From the NCBI GenBank assembly GCA_937900135.1, contig CALCDJ010000055.1:9150-73149 (forward strand): a stretch of 64,000 bases of DNA. Reading direction: 5' to 3'. The notes under the pieces are model-generated. The model saw only the letters and a list, made by a program, of their open reading frames with translations, was not told where the DNA came from and ran no database searches. This stretch comes from an uncultured Blautia sp. GTDB taxonomy: Bacteria > Bacillota > Clostridia > Lachnospirales > Lachnospiraceae. The position numbers and the translations under genes were made by a program. Shown one piece after another: positions 24,142 to 32,527 of the stretch (the first letter of the stretch is position 1; each line of letters begins with the position of its first letter).

Positions 24142-24888
24142 ATGAAAATAGAAAAAATCAACGAAAACCAAATCCGCTGTACCCTTACCAAGGAAGATCT
24201 TGAGAATCACCAGCTCCGCATCAGCGAACTTGCTTACGGCACCGAGAAGGCCAAGAAGCTGTTTCGGGACATGATGCAGCAGGCGCAGATGCAGTTTGGC
24301 TTTGAAGCCGACAACATCCCTCTGATGATCGAAGCCATTCCTGTCAGTGCGGACAGCATTATCCTGATCATCACCAAGGTGGAAGACCCGGAGGAACTGG
24401 ATACCCGTTTTTCCAAATTCGCTCCTTTCCGTGGCAGCGACCAGTCTGATACCTTACAGCTTGATGGCGCAGACAATATCATTGATATGTTCCAGAAGAT
24501 TTATGAAGCCAAGCGAAGCCTTTCTTCCGGCGAAACTTCCACGCCTAATGACACCAGAGAAACTCCTCAGGAGAAACCGGAGAAGGAACCGGAGGTTAAT
24601 CTCATCCGTCTGTTTTTCTTCCCTCATCTGGACGATGTCATCTCTGCCTCTCACGGATTGAACGGTTTCTTTACAGGACCCAACACCTTATACAAAGACC
24701 CGGCAAGCGGCACATATCAGCTGATCCTCCATCAGGATTCTTATACCCCTCAGGAATTTAACAAGGTCTGCAACATTCTTTCCGAATATGGACAGGGCAG
24801 AGCCTTTTCTGCAGCCGGCGAGGCCCACCTGAAGGAACACGGAGAGCTGATTACCGAACATGCATTGCAAAATCTGGCACAGCTTTAA
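24142..24888 (+). CDS. mecA: Adaptor protein MecA
   Basis: ClpC adaptor of the MecA/YpbH family that delivers substrates for proteolysis. The 248-residue protein has the N-terminal substrate domain (MKIEKINENQIRCTLTKEDL, then the FGFEADNIPLMIEA region), an acidic, Pro/Glu-rich linker (about 130-150) and the C-terminal ClpC-binding domain (about 155-245, LFFFPHLDDVI...). SD is weak (AGGATGTG). It is monocistronic, with its own promoter and a strong terminator. Confidence 0.92.
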   Translation: MKIEKINENQIRCTLTKEDLENHQLRISELAYGTEKAKKLFRDMMQQAQMQFGFEADNIPLMIEAIPVSADSIILIITKVEDPEELDTRFSKFAPFRGSDQSDTLQLDGADNIIDMFQKIYEAKRSLSSGETSTPNDTRETPQEKPEKEPEVNLIRLFFFPHLDDVISASHGLNGFFTGPNTLYKDPASGTYQLILHQDSYTPQEFNKVCNILSEYGQGRAFSAAGEAHLKEHGELITEHALQNLAQL

Positions 24889-24913
24889 AGACCATTACTA
24901 TGCTTTTAAAAGA

Positions 24914-24953
24914 AGAACCTGTTTCCCACTTCAGGAAACAGGTTCTATTTTTT
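24914..24953. terminator. Bidirectional terminator between mecA and the DUF1858 gene
   Basis: Perfect 13-bp stem AGAACCTGTTTCC / GGAAACAGGTTCT (24914-24926 and 24934-24946), 7-base loop, followed by ATTTTTTC on the plus strand; the minus side has a weaker T-run. Confidence 0.9.
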
Positions 24954-24958
24954 CTTCA

Positions 24959-25159
24959 TTATTCTCCAAGAAAATCATTGAGCTGCTGAACCAGAATGTC
25001 TACATCCATTCCATGCACCATTGCTGCTTCTTCCAGGGATTCCATCTGAGAAGACGGGCATCCGATACAGTGCATACCTGCTCTCATAAGAACTGCTGCT
25101 GTATTAGGATCTAACTGAAGAAGTTCTCCGATCAGAGTCTGCTTTGTAACCTTTGCCAT
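24959..25159 (-). CDS. DUF1858 domain protein
   Basis: A 66-residue protein covering only the DUF1858 domain: TLIGELLQLDPNTAAVLMRAGMHC followed by GCP, the helix-turn with two cysteines (CIGC) usual in this family. The domain occurs alone and fused to redox or ScdA-like proteins, so a metal or redox role is possible but not shown. ATG 25159 is used because the upstream in-frame TTG lies in the SD (TTGGAGG). A promoter TTGCGC-17-TATAAT lies at 25245-25217. Confidence 0.85.
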   Translation of the reverse strand: MAKVTKQTLIGELLQLDPNTAAVLMRAGMHCIGCPSSQMESLEEAAMVHGMDVDILVQQLNDFLGE

Positions 25160-25273
25160 GGTAATTACCTCCAACTTACTTATATTCTTGACAGAAAATA
25201 TCTGCCGTACCTGATTATTATAATACGGATTTTACCAGAGCGCAACTAAAAAGTCGTGTTCCAAATTTTATAC

Positions 25274-25302
25274 TTGTAATCCATGGAAAGATATATTAGA
25301 AT
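25274..25302 (+). promoter_or_regulatory. Promoter of the ferredoxin gene
   Basis: TTGTAA (25274-25279), 17-bp spacer, TAGAAT (25297-25302), 52 bases before the ATG. Confidence 0.65.
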
Positions 25303-25354
25303 GGGGATAGAACCTGAACAGGGTACTAAAGAAGATGATAAGGAGGATACAACT

Positions 25355-25525
25355 ATGGCATATGTAATTACAGACGAATGTGTAAGCTGCGGAACATGTG
25401 AAGCAGAGTGCCCATCTGAGGCTATTTCTCAGGGAGATGAGCATTATGTAATCGATCCGGACGCTTGTGTAGATTGCGGAACATGCGCAGATGCATGTCC
25501 TACAGAAGCAATCAAACCAGAATAA
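25355..25525 (+). CDS. 2[4Fe-4S] ferredoxin
   Basis: 56-residue clostridial-type ferredoxin with two C-x2-C-x2-C-x3-CP motifs (CVSCGTCEAECP at about 9-20 and CVDCGTCADACP at about 37-48). It is a low-potential electron carrier for hydrogenase, pyruvate:ferredoxin oxidoreductase and similar enzymes. The SD AAGGAGGAT is strong. It has its own promoter and terminator, so it is probably highly expressed. The protein shows strong acidic bias and no extra domains. Confidence 0.97.
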   Translation: MAYVITDECVSCGTCEAECPSEAISQGDEHYVIDPDACVDCGTCADACPTEAIKPE

Positions 25526-25539
25526 TTCTTCTGGCATTA

Positions 25540-25579
25540 AGAAGGACTGAGGGCAATCGCCATCAGTCCTTCTTTTTTA
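25540..25579 (+). terminator. Terminator after the ferredoxin gene
   Basis: 11-bp stem AGAAGGACTGA / TCAGTCCTTCT (25540-25550 and 25563-25573) followed by seven T. It reaches the 3' end of the convergent merR gene. Confidence 0.9.
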
Positions 25580-26119
25580 TCCTTTGCGGTGCCGCCTTCC
25601 TTTCTTTTCTGCGGATGCAGCTGCGGCTTCCTTTCGGGCAAGCTGCTGCCTGCGTATGGCAAGATCCAGAGAACGACATCTTTCCTCTTCTTCATTCTCA
25701 ATCTTCATCTCCTGAGCGATCAGCCTCTCCAGAATCGCCTGAAATTCCAGTATTTTTGCATCGTGAAGTTGCTTCTGCGGGTTTTCTTCCACCTCTCCCC
25801 TGAGAGGCATCTCTGACTGGTTTTTTTCCACTTCCAAAGACTGCGGTACTTCTCCCTCCAGAAGCAAAATCTTACTTCCCGGTGTTCCAGGTGCAATCCG
25901 CGCAATTCTCGGAATCAGTTCTTTAATGGCGCGGAGTTGAAGTCCCCGGTTCTTCAGTTCTTTAATATTCCTGAATAGCTGAATATCATATCCTGTGTAG
26001 TATCGATGGCCAAGCTCATTGCGCTGAATATATAATTCCAGCTCGTCCTCCCAGTAACGCAGCACATAGGATTTTACTCCGGTCATCTCTGCCGCCTGAC
26101 GAACGGTATATCGCACCAT
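25577..26119 (-). CDS. MerR-type DNA-binding protein with coiled-coil tail
   Basis: A 180-residue protein with an N-terminal MerR winged helix (YTVRQAAEMTGVKSYVLRYWE, then GHRYYTGYDIQLFRNIKELKNRG). A linker follows, then a highly charged Glu/Arg-rich helix (about 118-170) likely to form a coiled coil, and a basic tail. No metal-binding cysteines or drug-binding domain is seen. The layout resembles chromosome-anchoring RacA-like proteins as much as classical regulators. It has its own promoter and is not linked to a target gene. Target unknown. Confidence 0.8.
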   Translation of the reverse strand: MVRYTVRQAAEMTGVKSYVLRYWEDELELYIQRNELGHRYYTGYDIQLFRNIKELKNRGLQLRAIKELIPRIARIAPGTPGSKILLLEGEVPQSLEVEKNQSEMPLRGEVEENPQKQLHDAKILEFQAILERLIAQEMKIENEEEERCRSLDLAIRRQQLARKEAAAASAEKKGRRHRKG

Positions 26120-26150
26120 ACTACCCCTCCTTATGATACTTCTTACCTCT

Positions 26151-26179
26151 ATTATAGAAGTCCCGGATCAGGATTGCAA
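26151..26179 (-). promoter_or_regulatory. Sigma-A promoter of the merR-type gene
   Basis: TTGCAA (26179-26174), 17-bp spacer, TATAAT (26156-26151) on the minus strand. Confidence 0.7.
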
Positions 26180-26180
26180 T

Positions 26181-26209
26181 AAAAAGAGATCGACAAATTC
26201 TGCGACCTC
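26181..26209 (-). terminator. Terminator after dnaB
   Basis: GAGGTCG / CGATCTC stem (26209-26203 with 26192-26186, one G-T pair), then TTTTTATT on the minus strand. Confidence 0.7.
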
Positions 26210-26226
26210 CTTTTGCGTATTTTCTT

Positions 26227-27555
26227 CTATTTTTTCATATTTACGAACTGCGTATAACGCGGCAGCCATACCAGTTCCACGGTTCCAATGGGGCCGTTTC
26301 TCTGTTTGGCTATGATGATTTCTGCAATATCCTTCTTCTCTGTATCTTTGTGATAATAATCGTCACGATAGATAAACATAACCACATCCGCATCCTGCTC
26401 AATGGCTCCTGACTCTCGAAGGTCAGAAAGCATGGGCCGGTGATCCGGTCTTTGCTCCACCGCGCGGCTTAACTGAGATAAGGCAATAACCGGAACACTT
26501 AATTCTCTGGCCAGCGCCTTCAGGGAACGGGAAATATCAGAAATCTCCTGCTGACGGGAATCACTTTTACCGCTTCCGCTCATGAGCTGCAGGTAATCGA
26601 TAATTACAATTCCCAAATTATTCTCCAGCTTATATTTTCTGCACTTGGAACGCATTTCAGAAATGGAAATTCCCGGCGTATCATCAATAATCAGATTGGA
26701 ACGTCCAATGATATCCGCACCTTCTACCAGCTTCGTCCAGTCTTCATCCTTCAGATTACCAGTACGAAGATTCTGGGAATCCACATGGGATTCCATGGCC
26801 AGGAGTCGGTTCACCAGCTGTTCCTTGGACATTTCCAGACTGAAAATAGCCACGGTAATATCCTTACGAAATGCCATATACTGAGCAATATTCAATACAA
26901 AAGCCGTCTTGCCCATGGATGGACGGGCAGCGATCAGCACAAGATCAGAAGGATGCATTCCCGAAGTCTTATAGTCCAAATCCACAAACCCTGTGGGAAT
27001 CCCCGTTACCGTTCCTTTCAGCTTGGAAGCCTTCTCTATAGTATTGATGGCATTAAGCACCACCTGCTGGATGGGAACAAAATCCCCGCCCGCCCGCTTC
27101 TGAAGAATATGGAAAAGTTTTTTTTCCGCTTCTTCCAGGATCACCTCTGTGCTGTCCTTTTCCAGATAACAGGCATTGGCAACCTCTTCATTGGTCTTAA
27201 TCAGGCGACGTAACACCGCCTTTTCACTGACAATATTGGCATAATACTTTACATTTGCAGAAGTGGGAACCGCTGCGATCAGTTCCCGCACATACTCCAT
27301 GCTGCTGATATCCGGCGGCAGTTCTTTTTCCTTCAGGCGATTCTGAAGGGTGACCAGATCCACCGGCTTTCCCTCATTGCACAATTCCACCATGGCATCA
27401 AAAATGATTCCATACTGATTCTGATAAAAATCATCACTGGTAAGAATTTCGGAAGCAACCAGAATCGCTTCCCGATCCATGATCATAGAACCGATCACTG
27501 ACTGCTCTGCTTCAATGCTATGAGGCAGAATCCGCTTAATCAGCGCCTCTTCCAT
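26227..27555 (-). CDS. dnaB: Replicative DNA helicase DnaB (DnaC in Bacillus)
   Basis: Hexameric 5'-3' helicase of the replication fork. The 442-residue protein has the N-terminal DnaB domain (PHSIEAEQSVIGSMI) and a RecA-like C-terminal domain with Walker A ARPSMGKT, the Walker B region IVIIDYLQLM, and the DLRESGAIEQDADVV segment. Order gdpP-rplI-dnaB is the conserved Firmicutes arrangement. It begins 20 bases after rplI. Confidence 0.97.
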   Translation of the reverse strand: MEEALIKRILPHSIEAEQSVIGSMIMDREAILVASEILTSDDFYQNQYGIIFDAMVELCNEGKPVDLVTLQNRLKEKELPPDISSMEYVRELIAAVPTSANVKYYANIVSEKAVLRRLIKTNEEVANACYLEKDSTEVILEEAEKKLFHILQKRAGGDFVPIQQVVLNAINTIEKASKLKGTVTGIPTGFVDLDYKTSGMHPSDLVLIAARPSMGKTAFVLNIAQYMAFRKDITVAIFSLEMSKEQLVNRLLAMESHVDSQNLRTGNLKDEDWTKLVEGADIIGRSNLIIDDTPGISISEMRSKCRKYKLENNLGIVIIDYLQLMSGSGKSDSRQQEISDISRSLKALARELSVPVIALSQLSRAVEQRPDHRPMLSDLRESGAIEQDADVVMFIYRDDYYHKDTEKKDIAEIIIAKQRNGPIGTVELVWLPRYTQFVNMKK

Positions 27556-27575
27556 ATGTTGTTACCTCCCAAAGC

Positions 27576-28022
27576 TCAGGCTTCTTTCACCCATACCTTC
27601 AGGCTGCCTATCACCTTCGGATGAAGGCGTACCGGAACCTGTGTCACTCCAAGATTCCGAATAGGATTTGGAAGCTGAAGTTTCTTCTTATCCAGTTCCA
27701 GATTCAGCTGCGCTTTGGCTGCCTCGGAAATTTCCTTGGTGGAAATGGAGCCAAAAGTTCTTCCTCCTTCTCCCACCTTCAGGGTAAGGATAATTTCCTT
27801 GGTTTCAAGATCTTTGGCAAAAGCTCTTGCCGCTTCCAGATTTTCCTGCGCTACTTTCTCCGCATTGGCTTTCTGGAGTTTTAAGTCGTTGAGATTTTTG
27901 GGAGTTGCCTCCACCCCCAGTTTCTTGGGCAGGATCATATTTCTTGCATAACCGTCGCTAACGTTGACGATTTCCCCTTTTTTTCCTAATGCTTTTACGT
28001 CTTCCAGCAAAATGACTTTCAT
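27576..28022 (-). CDS. rplI: 50S ribosomal protein L9
   Basis: 148 residues, the usual length. N-terminal rRNA-binding domain (MKVILLEDVKALGKKGEIVNVSDGYARN), long connecting helix, C-terminal domain with GEGGRTFGSISTKEI and LHPKV near the end. ATG overlaps the gdpP stop by 4 bases (ATGA-type coupling). Confidence 0.98.
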   Translation of the reverse strand: MKVILLEDVKALGKKGEIVNVSDGYARNMILPKKLGVEATPKNLNDLKLQKANAEKVAQENLEAARAFAKDLETKEIILTLKVGEGGRTFGSISTKEISEAAKAQLNLELDKKKLQLPNPIRNLGVTQVPVRLHPKVIGSLKVWVKEA

Positions 28023-30079
28023 TCTTTAAACTCTCCTTCCTGGTATAATTCGTCTATGATGTCTTTGAGCATTTTTTCGGTATCTTCAATGGAAGCCTTC
28101 ACCTGCGCGCCTGCAATATTCAGATGGCCGCCTCCCCCCATTTTTTCCATGAGTACCTGTACATTGACTTCATCAATGGCGCGGGCACTGATATAAACCT
28201 CATGGTTATAACTGGTCAGGACAAAGGATGCCTTTACATTCTTAATATTCAAAAGCTCATTGGCAGCCTGTGCTCCCACTACAGTGGGGCTCTCTAACCC
28301 TTCGCTCAAACATTTGGCAATGGCAAAGTATTTCCTGTAGATTTCTGCGCTTCGCACCGCCTCGGCGCGGGCTTTGTAGGAATCAATATTATCCCGCAGC
28401 ATCTTACGCACTCTTGTGGTATCTGCTCCGTTTCTCCGTAAGAAAGCAGCCGCCTCAAAGGTCCGTACGCCAGCCCTGGTAATAAAGTTATTGGTATCGA
28501 TCACAATACCTGCATAAATACAGTCTGCCTCCATATTACGCAGACGAAGATCGTCTGAGAAATACTGAAGAATTTCCGCTACCATTTCACAGGTAGAAGA
28601 AGCATAAGGCTCCACGTAAGACAGCACTGCATTCTCAATCACCTCATTGCCTCTTCTGTGATGATCCAGTACTACAATGGTCCTGGTCATATAAAGAAGT
28701 TCTTCACATTCTGTATAACTTGGTTTATTGGTATCCACTACAATGACCACCGTATTGTTATCCACCAGATCCTTGGCCTGGCTGCGATCCACAAACATAG
28801 AAGGTTCGTAGTCCGGGTTTCCAATAAATCCCGCCATGAGCGGACGGATGGAAGTAGATGGATCATTTACCACAATGTGTACTGGTTTTCCAAGGGTCTT
28901 ACCTGCCCGGTAGATTCCAATAGCAGATCCCAGAGCATCCACATCTGTAATCTTGTGTCCCATGACCACTACCCGATCCTTGGTACTCATAAATTCCTTC
29001 AGCGCCTGAGCCTTCACACGGGCCTTCACACGGGTTGTTTTTTCTACCTGCTGAGCCTTACCGCCAAAATACGTGATGTTGTCTCCATTCTTAATGACCA
29101 CCTGGTCGCCTCCACGGCCCAGAGCCATCTCAATGGCAATTCTGGAATATTCATAGTTCTGAAGATAGGTAGGACCATTCAGACCCACACCTATACTTAA
29201 GGTTACTGCCATCTCATTCCCGATGTTGACCGTCTTTACCTCATCCAGAATATGGAAACGCTGGGATTTCAATGTTTCCAGCGAACTCTGACGCATGATC
29301 AGGAAATACTTGTCCTTCTCCAGCTTACGCACCAAACCGTCAAAATTAGAAAAATACTTGGTGATCTTCCGATCAATAAGCGCAATCAGCAGAGAACGCC
29401 GCACTTCCTCCACACTCTCCAGCGCTTCTTCATAATTATCCAGATATGCCAGCGCTACCACCAGCTTGTTATCCTCATTTTTCTGGATATTTTCCTTCAG
29501 CTCTGTCTCATCATAAAGATACATGGCGATCAGGCTGATATCCTCTTCCCCTTTATGCTCCAGCATTTCCGTACGGAGCACCACATCCTTTAAGGATACT
29601 CTCTGCATGGAAATCCGGTAAATCCGCTCTCCCAGCTGAGTACTCACTTCAGCAATATCTTTCTTATGCTCCACCGGAAGGGTATTGGGTGTAATATCCG
29701 GGAATATGGTACTTACATTTTTCTTATAGAACTGTTCCTTTCCGGTAAGTTCTGAAAACATCTTGTTGGACCAGATCACCCTGCCTTCCATGTCCATAAT
29801 AGCATAAGGCAGCGCCAATTCGTCCAGAATCCTTTTTTCCAATACATCATACTGATTGGCAAAAGCAATCAGATCGTTGAGAATGTTGGGTTTATGACGG
29901 CGAAACAATGCCACAGAAAGAGCAATATAAATAACAATCCCAACAGACACCACAACCCCGGCCTTCACATCTGCCACGTAAACCAGTATATTCATCAGAA
30001 TCAGAAATACGGATAAGTATAGGGGCCACTGGGTAAAACGGCGAATCTGTCCTTTTAATTTTAATTTGTCATTCATCAT
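28019..30079 (-). CDS. gdpP: Cyclic-di-AMP phosphodiesterase GdpP
   Basis: Membrane-bound DHH-DHHA1 phosphodiesterase that hydrolyses c-di-AMP. The product is about 686 residues. Two TM helices (about 17-52), a PAS-like domain (about 80-150), a degenerate GGDEF domain (about 170-300), then DHH (GHKITDVDALGSAIG; VVDTNKP; VLDHHRRG) and DHHA1 ending with GGGGHLNIAGAQ. All metal-binding acidic and histidine residues expected for the DHH core are seen. Start is one of two adjacent ATGs (30079 or 30076); the SD is poor. It is first gene of gdpP-rplI-dnaB, with a TATAAT-containing region upstream near 30140. Confidence 0.94.
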   Translation of the reverse strand: MMNDKLKLKGQIRRFTQWPLYLSVFLILMNILVYVADVKAGVVVSVGIVIYIALSVALFRRHKPNILNDLIAFANQYDVLEKRILDELALPYAIMDMEGRVIWSNKMFSELTGKEQFYKKNVSTIFPDITPNTLPVEHKKDIAEVSTQLGERIYRISMQRVSLKDVVLRTEMLEHKGEEDISLIAMYLYDETELKENIQKNEDNKLVVALAYLDNYEEALESVEEVRRSLLIALIDRKITKYFSNFDGLVRKLEKDKYFLIMRQSSLETLKSQRFHILDEVKTVNIGNEMAVTLSIGVGLNGPTYLQNYEYSRIAIEMALGRGGDQVVIKNGDNITYFGGKAQQVEKTTRVKARVKAQALKEFMSTKDRVVVMGHKITDVDALGSAIGIYRAGKTLGKPVHIVVNDPSTSIRPLMAGFIGNPDYEPSMFVDRSQAKDLVDNNTVVIVVDTNKPSYTECEELLYMTRTIVVLDHHRRGNEVIENAVLSYVEPYASSTCEMVAEILQYFSDDLRLRNMEADCIYAGIVIDTNNFITRAGVRTFEAAAFLRRNGADTTRVRKMLRDNIDSYKARAEAVRSAEIYRKYFAIAKCLSEGLESPTVVGAQAANELLNIKNVKASFVLTSYNHEVYISARAIDEVNVQVLMEKMGGGGHLNIAGAQVKASIEDTEKMLKDIIDELYQEGEFKE

Positions 30080-30195
30080 ACATTCCACTCTATTTTATTA
30101 TCAACGAGAACCTATATGTTACCTGCAAACAACAAGTATATTATAACAGATTGACTCCTGTTTTTCCATATGCATATGAAAATAAAGTAAAAACA

Positions 30196-30221
30196 GAAAA
30201 AAAGAGAGCTGCCAGGCAGCC
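30196..30221 (-). terminator. Terminator after rpsR
   Basis: GGCTGC / GCAGCT short stem (30221-30207) followed by TCTCTTTTTTT on the minus strand; ends the rpsF-ssb-rpsR operon before gdpP. Confidence 0.7.
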
Positions 30222-30268
30222 AAAAAAATTTTCAGCCAGCGCAGCAGCCCTATTTTATTCAGGATGAA

Positions 30269-30532
30269 TTAGTCCTGTACGTATGGCATCAGGGAAAGAT
30301 GACGTGCTCTCTTAATTGCAACAGTCAGAGCTCTCTGATGTTTTGCACAGTTTCCGGTAATTCTTCTAGGAAGAATTTTACCTCTTTCAGAAACGTACTT
30401 TCTTAATTTTGCTACATCCTTGTAATCGATTTCATTGTTTTCTTTTCCACAGAATACACAAACTTTTTTTCTTCTGCGGCCGCCTCTTCTCTTCATTGGA
30501 GAATCTGGTCTTTCGCCTCTATTGTAAGCCAT
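30269..30532 (-). CDS. rpsR: 30S ribosomal protein S18
   Basis: 87 residues, standard. The N-terminus is basic with RRGGRRRKKVCVFC; the core has IDYKDVAKLRKYVSERGKILPRRITG and KHQRALTVAIKRARHLSLMP. Two cysteines (VCVFCGKEN and GNC) suggest the zinc-binding form of S18. Last gene of rpsF-ssb-rpsR, 84 bases after ssb. Confidence 0.97.
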   Translation of the reverse strand: MAYNRGERPDSPMKRRGGRRRKKVCVFCGKENNEIDYKDVAKLRKYVSERGKILPRRITGNCAKHQRALTVAIKRARHLSLMPYVQD

Positions 30533-30616
30533 GATGATTTCCTCCTATTTTATTTCTTTTTTCCGTTTAAGCAGGTGGTCTTAAAACCACGTTTCGCCTG
30601 TGACTTCCAGTCTCTC

Positions 30617-31069
30617 TTAGTTGAATGGAAGTTCTTCGTCAATTCCGTCCGGAATGTTCATGAAGCCGTCTGCACTTGCTGCGCTCGGACTTGGCATGGA
30701 CGGTGCCGCATTCTGATGGGGATGAGATGCCGCGTAATTATCACTGGATGCTTTGCTCTCTGCAAATTCCTGATCCTCCACTACAACTTCTGTGGTATAG
30801 ACCTTCTGTCCATCCCGGTTGGTGTAGCTTCCTGTCTGGATGCGTCCTGTTACTGCAATCTTCAGACCCTGGCGAAAATACTTCTCAGCAAATTCTGCCC
30901 CGCGTCCAAATACCACACAACTGATAAAATCAGCACTTGCTTCTCCGTCACGACGGAATCTTCTGTCCACCGCCAGAGTATATCTGGCGATTGCCAATGC
31001 ATTTTCTCCTGCGGAATAACGTACCTCAGGATCTCTTGTTAAGCGTCCCATTAAAATTACTTTGTTCAT
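30617..31069 (-). CDS. ssb: Single-stranded DNA-binding protein
   Basis: 150 residues: OB-fold (MNKVILMGRLTRDPEVRYSAG, AVDRRF, FISCVVFGRGAEFAEKYFRQG), then a low-complexity His/Ala/Ser/Pro linker and the acidic C-terminal tip EELPF-type (DGIDEELPFN) that recruits replication and repair proteins. The 106 bases between it and rpsF hold no convincing gene. Confidence 0.96.
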   Translation of the reverse strand: MNKVILMGRLTRDPEVRYSAGENALAIARYTLAVDRRFRRDGEASADFISCVVFGRGAEFAEKYFRQGLKIAVTGRIQTGSYTNRDGQKVYTTEVVVEDQEFAESKASSDNYAASHPHQNAAPSMPSPSAASADGFMNIPDGIDEELPFN

Positions 31070-31175
31070 TTTTCTACCTCACTGTTCTGCTTGGGTGAAC
31101 GGGTTCTTAATGGTGCTTTCTAAAATCCATCTCAAAATGCTCTGGGCATTTCCCATGGTAAGCCATGTAAAAAGA

Positions 31176-31463
31176 TTAAGCGTCTTTACGAATCACTAAG
31201 TATCTTAATACATTGTCCATGATACGTACATGTCTTTCCACTTCTGCCGGACACGCTGAATCTGCTTCAAACTGGATAAAATAGTAGAAGCCTTCATGCA
31301 TTTTCTGAATTTCGTAAGCTAATTTCTTCTTACCCCATTCTTCTACTTCTGTGATGTTACCATTGTAACGGGTGATGTATCCTTTTGCTTTTTCTACAAC
31401 TGCTTCACGTACATCATCTTCAACCTTGGCACTCACAACCAATGCTAATTCGTACTTGTTCAT
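31176..31463 (-). CDS. rpsF: 30S ribosomal protein S6
   Basis: 95 residues, standard. MNKYELALVVSAKVEDD start, EWGKKKLAYEIQK core and a C-terminal NVLRYLVIRKD strand. It binds 16S rRNA as a dimer with S18, whose gene is two genes downstream. Strong SD (AAGGAGG). Autoregulation by S6:S18 on the leader is known in many bacteria; I could not recognise the motif in the about 75-base leader. Confidence 0.97.
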   Translation of the reverse strand: MNKYELALVVSAKVEDDVREAVVEKAKGYITRYNGNITEVEEWGKKKLAYEIQKMHEGFYYFIQFEADSACPAEVERHVRIMDNVLRYLVIRKDA

Positions 31464-31540
31464 GATTTTACCTCCTTATGGTCTGTATGGCCCTTTGCCT
31501 GTACAAAGAGCAAGGATATGAAAAATATATCACAATTGGA

Positions 31541-31569
31541 GATTCTACCATATCTTTCTTCATATGTAA
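31541..31569 (-). promoter_or_regulatory. Sigma-A promoter of rpsF-ssb-rpsR
   Basis: TTTACA (31569-31564), 17-bp spacer, TAGAAT (31546-31541) on the minus strand. Confidence 0.75.
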
Positions 31570-31576
31570 AGTGGTA

Positions 31577-31765
31577 TTATTCCTTTTTTTGCAGTTTTTT
31601 TGTATTTTTCTCCACCATCTTGCGGGGCACCATAATCTGATGCCCGCAGCCGAGGCATTTCAGGCGAAAATCTGCGCCTACACGCAAAATCTCCCACTGG
31701 CTGCTTCCGCAGGGATGTCCTTTTTTCAGGGTTACAATATCTCCCACCTCATAGGAAAAACCCAT
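31577..31765 (-). CDS. DUF951 family protein
   Basis: 62-residue protein of the DUF951 family (YyzM-like), often found beside rpsF in Firmicutes. It opens with VGDIVTLKKGHPCGSSQWEILRVGAD and has three cysteines (PCG and CLGCGH) that could bind one metal ion. Function not known to me. It starts 3 bases after the sirtuin stop, so the two are cotranscribed. Confidence 0.85.
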   Translation of the reverse strand: MGFSYEVGDIVTLKKGHPCGSSQWEILRVGADFRLKCLGCGHQIMVPRKMVEKNTKKLQKKE

Positions 31766-31768
31766 GTT

Positions 31769-32500
31769 TCATTCTCCTTTCACAACGATTTTTGAAAAGA
31801 CCTGGCCAATGGGCTTCTGGATCAGAAGATCTGCATAACCATCTCTTGGCGTGGATGCTTTATTGATCACCACCAGCTTCTCTCCCTGAAAATAATCAAT
31901 GAGACTGGCTGCAGGATACACTGCCAGAGAAGTTCCCCCGATGATCAGTACCTGAGCATTGGAAATGGCCGATACGGAATCCCGAAGAATCTCATTGTCA
32001 AGCCCTTCCTCGTAAAGAACCACATCCGGCTTGATGATCCCGCCACATTCACAACGGGGAACTCCCCTGCTCTCTTTCATATGGGAAAACCCATAAAATC
32101 TGCCGCATTTCATACAGTAATTGCGATGTACGCTTCCATGAAGCTCCAGTACCTTCCGGCTTCCGGCCATCTGATGCAGATTGTCGATATTCTGCGTGAT
32201 CACTGCCTTTAATTTGCCCATGCGTTCCAATTCCGCCAGCTTTATATGTGCCGCATTGGGTTTTGCCGTGTCGCAGAGCATCTTATCCCGGTAAAATTTA
32301 TAAAATTCTTCCGGCTGATGCATAAAGAACGTATGGCTCAAAATGGTTTCCGGCGGAAAATCATATTTCTGGTGATACAGCCCGTCCTGGGAACGAAAAT
32401 CCGGAATCCCACTCTCCGTGGACACCCCTGCCCCGCCAAAAAACACAATATTTTCATACTGATCTATGATTTCCTGTAACTGCTGAATTGTTTTTTCCAT
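31769..32500 (-). CDS. cobB: NAD-dependent protein deacylase, Sir2 family
   Basis: 243-residue sirtuin. NAD-binding GAGVSTESGIPDFRS at the N-terminus, catalytic TQNIDNLHQMAG and HGS, a four-cysteine zinc site (CMKC and CECGG), and the GTSLAVYPAA motif. The zinc ribbon and lack of the class III Tyr/Arg pair suggest general deacetylase activity. It is the start of a two-gene unit with DUF951. Confidence 0.93.
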   Translation of the reverse strand: MEKTIQQLQEIIDQYENIVFFGGAGVSTESGIPDFRSQDGLYHQKYDFPPETILSHTFFMHQPEEFYKFYRDKMLCDTAKPNAAHIKLAELERMGKLKAVITQNIDNLHQMAGSRKVLELHGSVHRNYCMKCGRFYGFSHMKESRGVPRCECGGIIKPDVVLYEEGLDNEILRDSVSAISNAQVLIIGGTSLAVYPAASLIDYFQGEKLVVINKASTPRDGYADLLIQKPIGQVFSKIVVKGE

Positions 32501-32527
32501 GGCGTTTCCTCCCCTTTCTCTTCATGA

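Noticed and set aside
31070..31175. 19-codon frame in the ssb-rpsF gap
   Set aside because: ATG follows a T-run with no SD, and the frame is short and without recognisable features.
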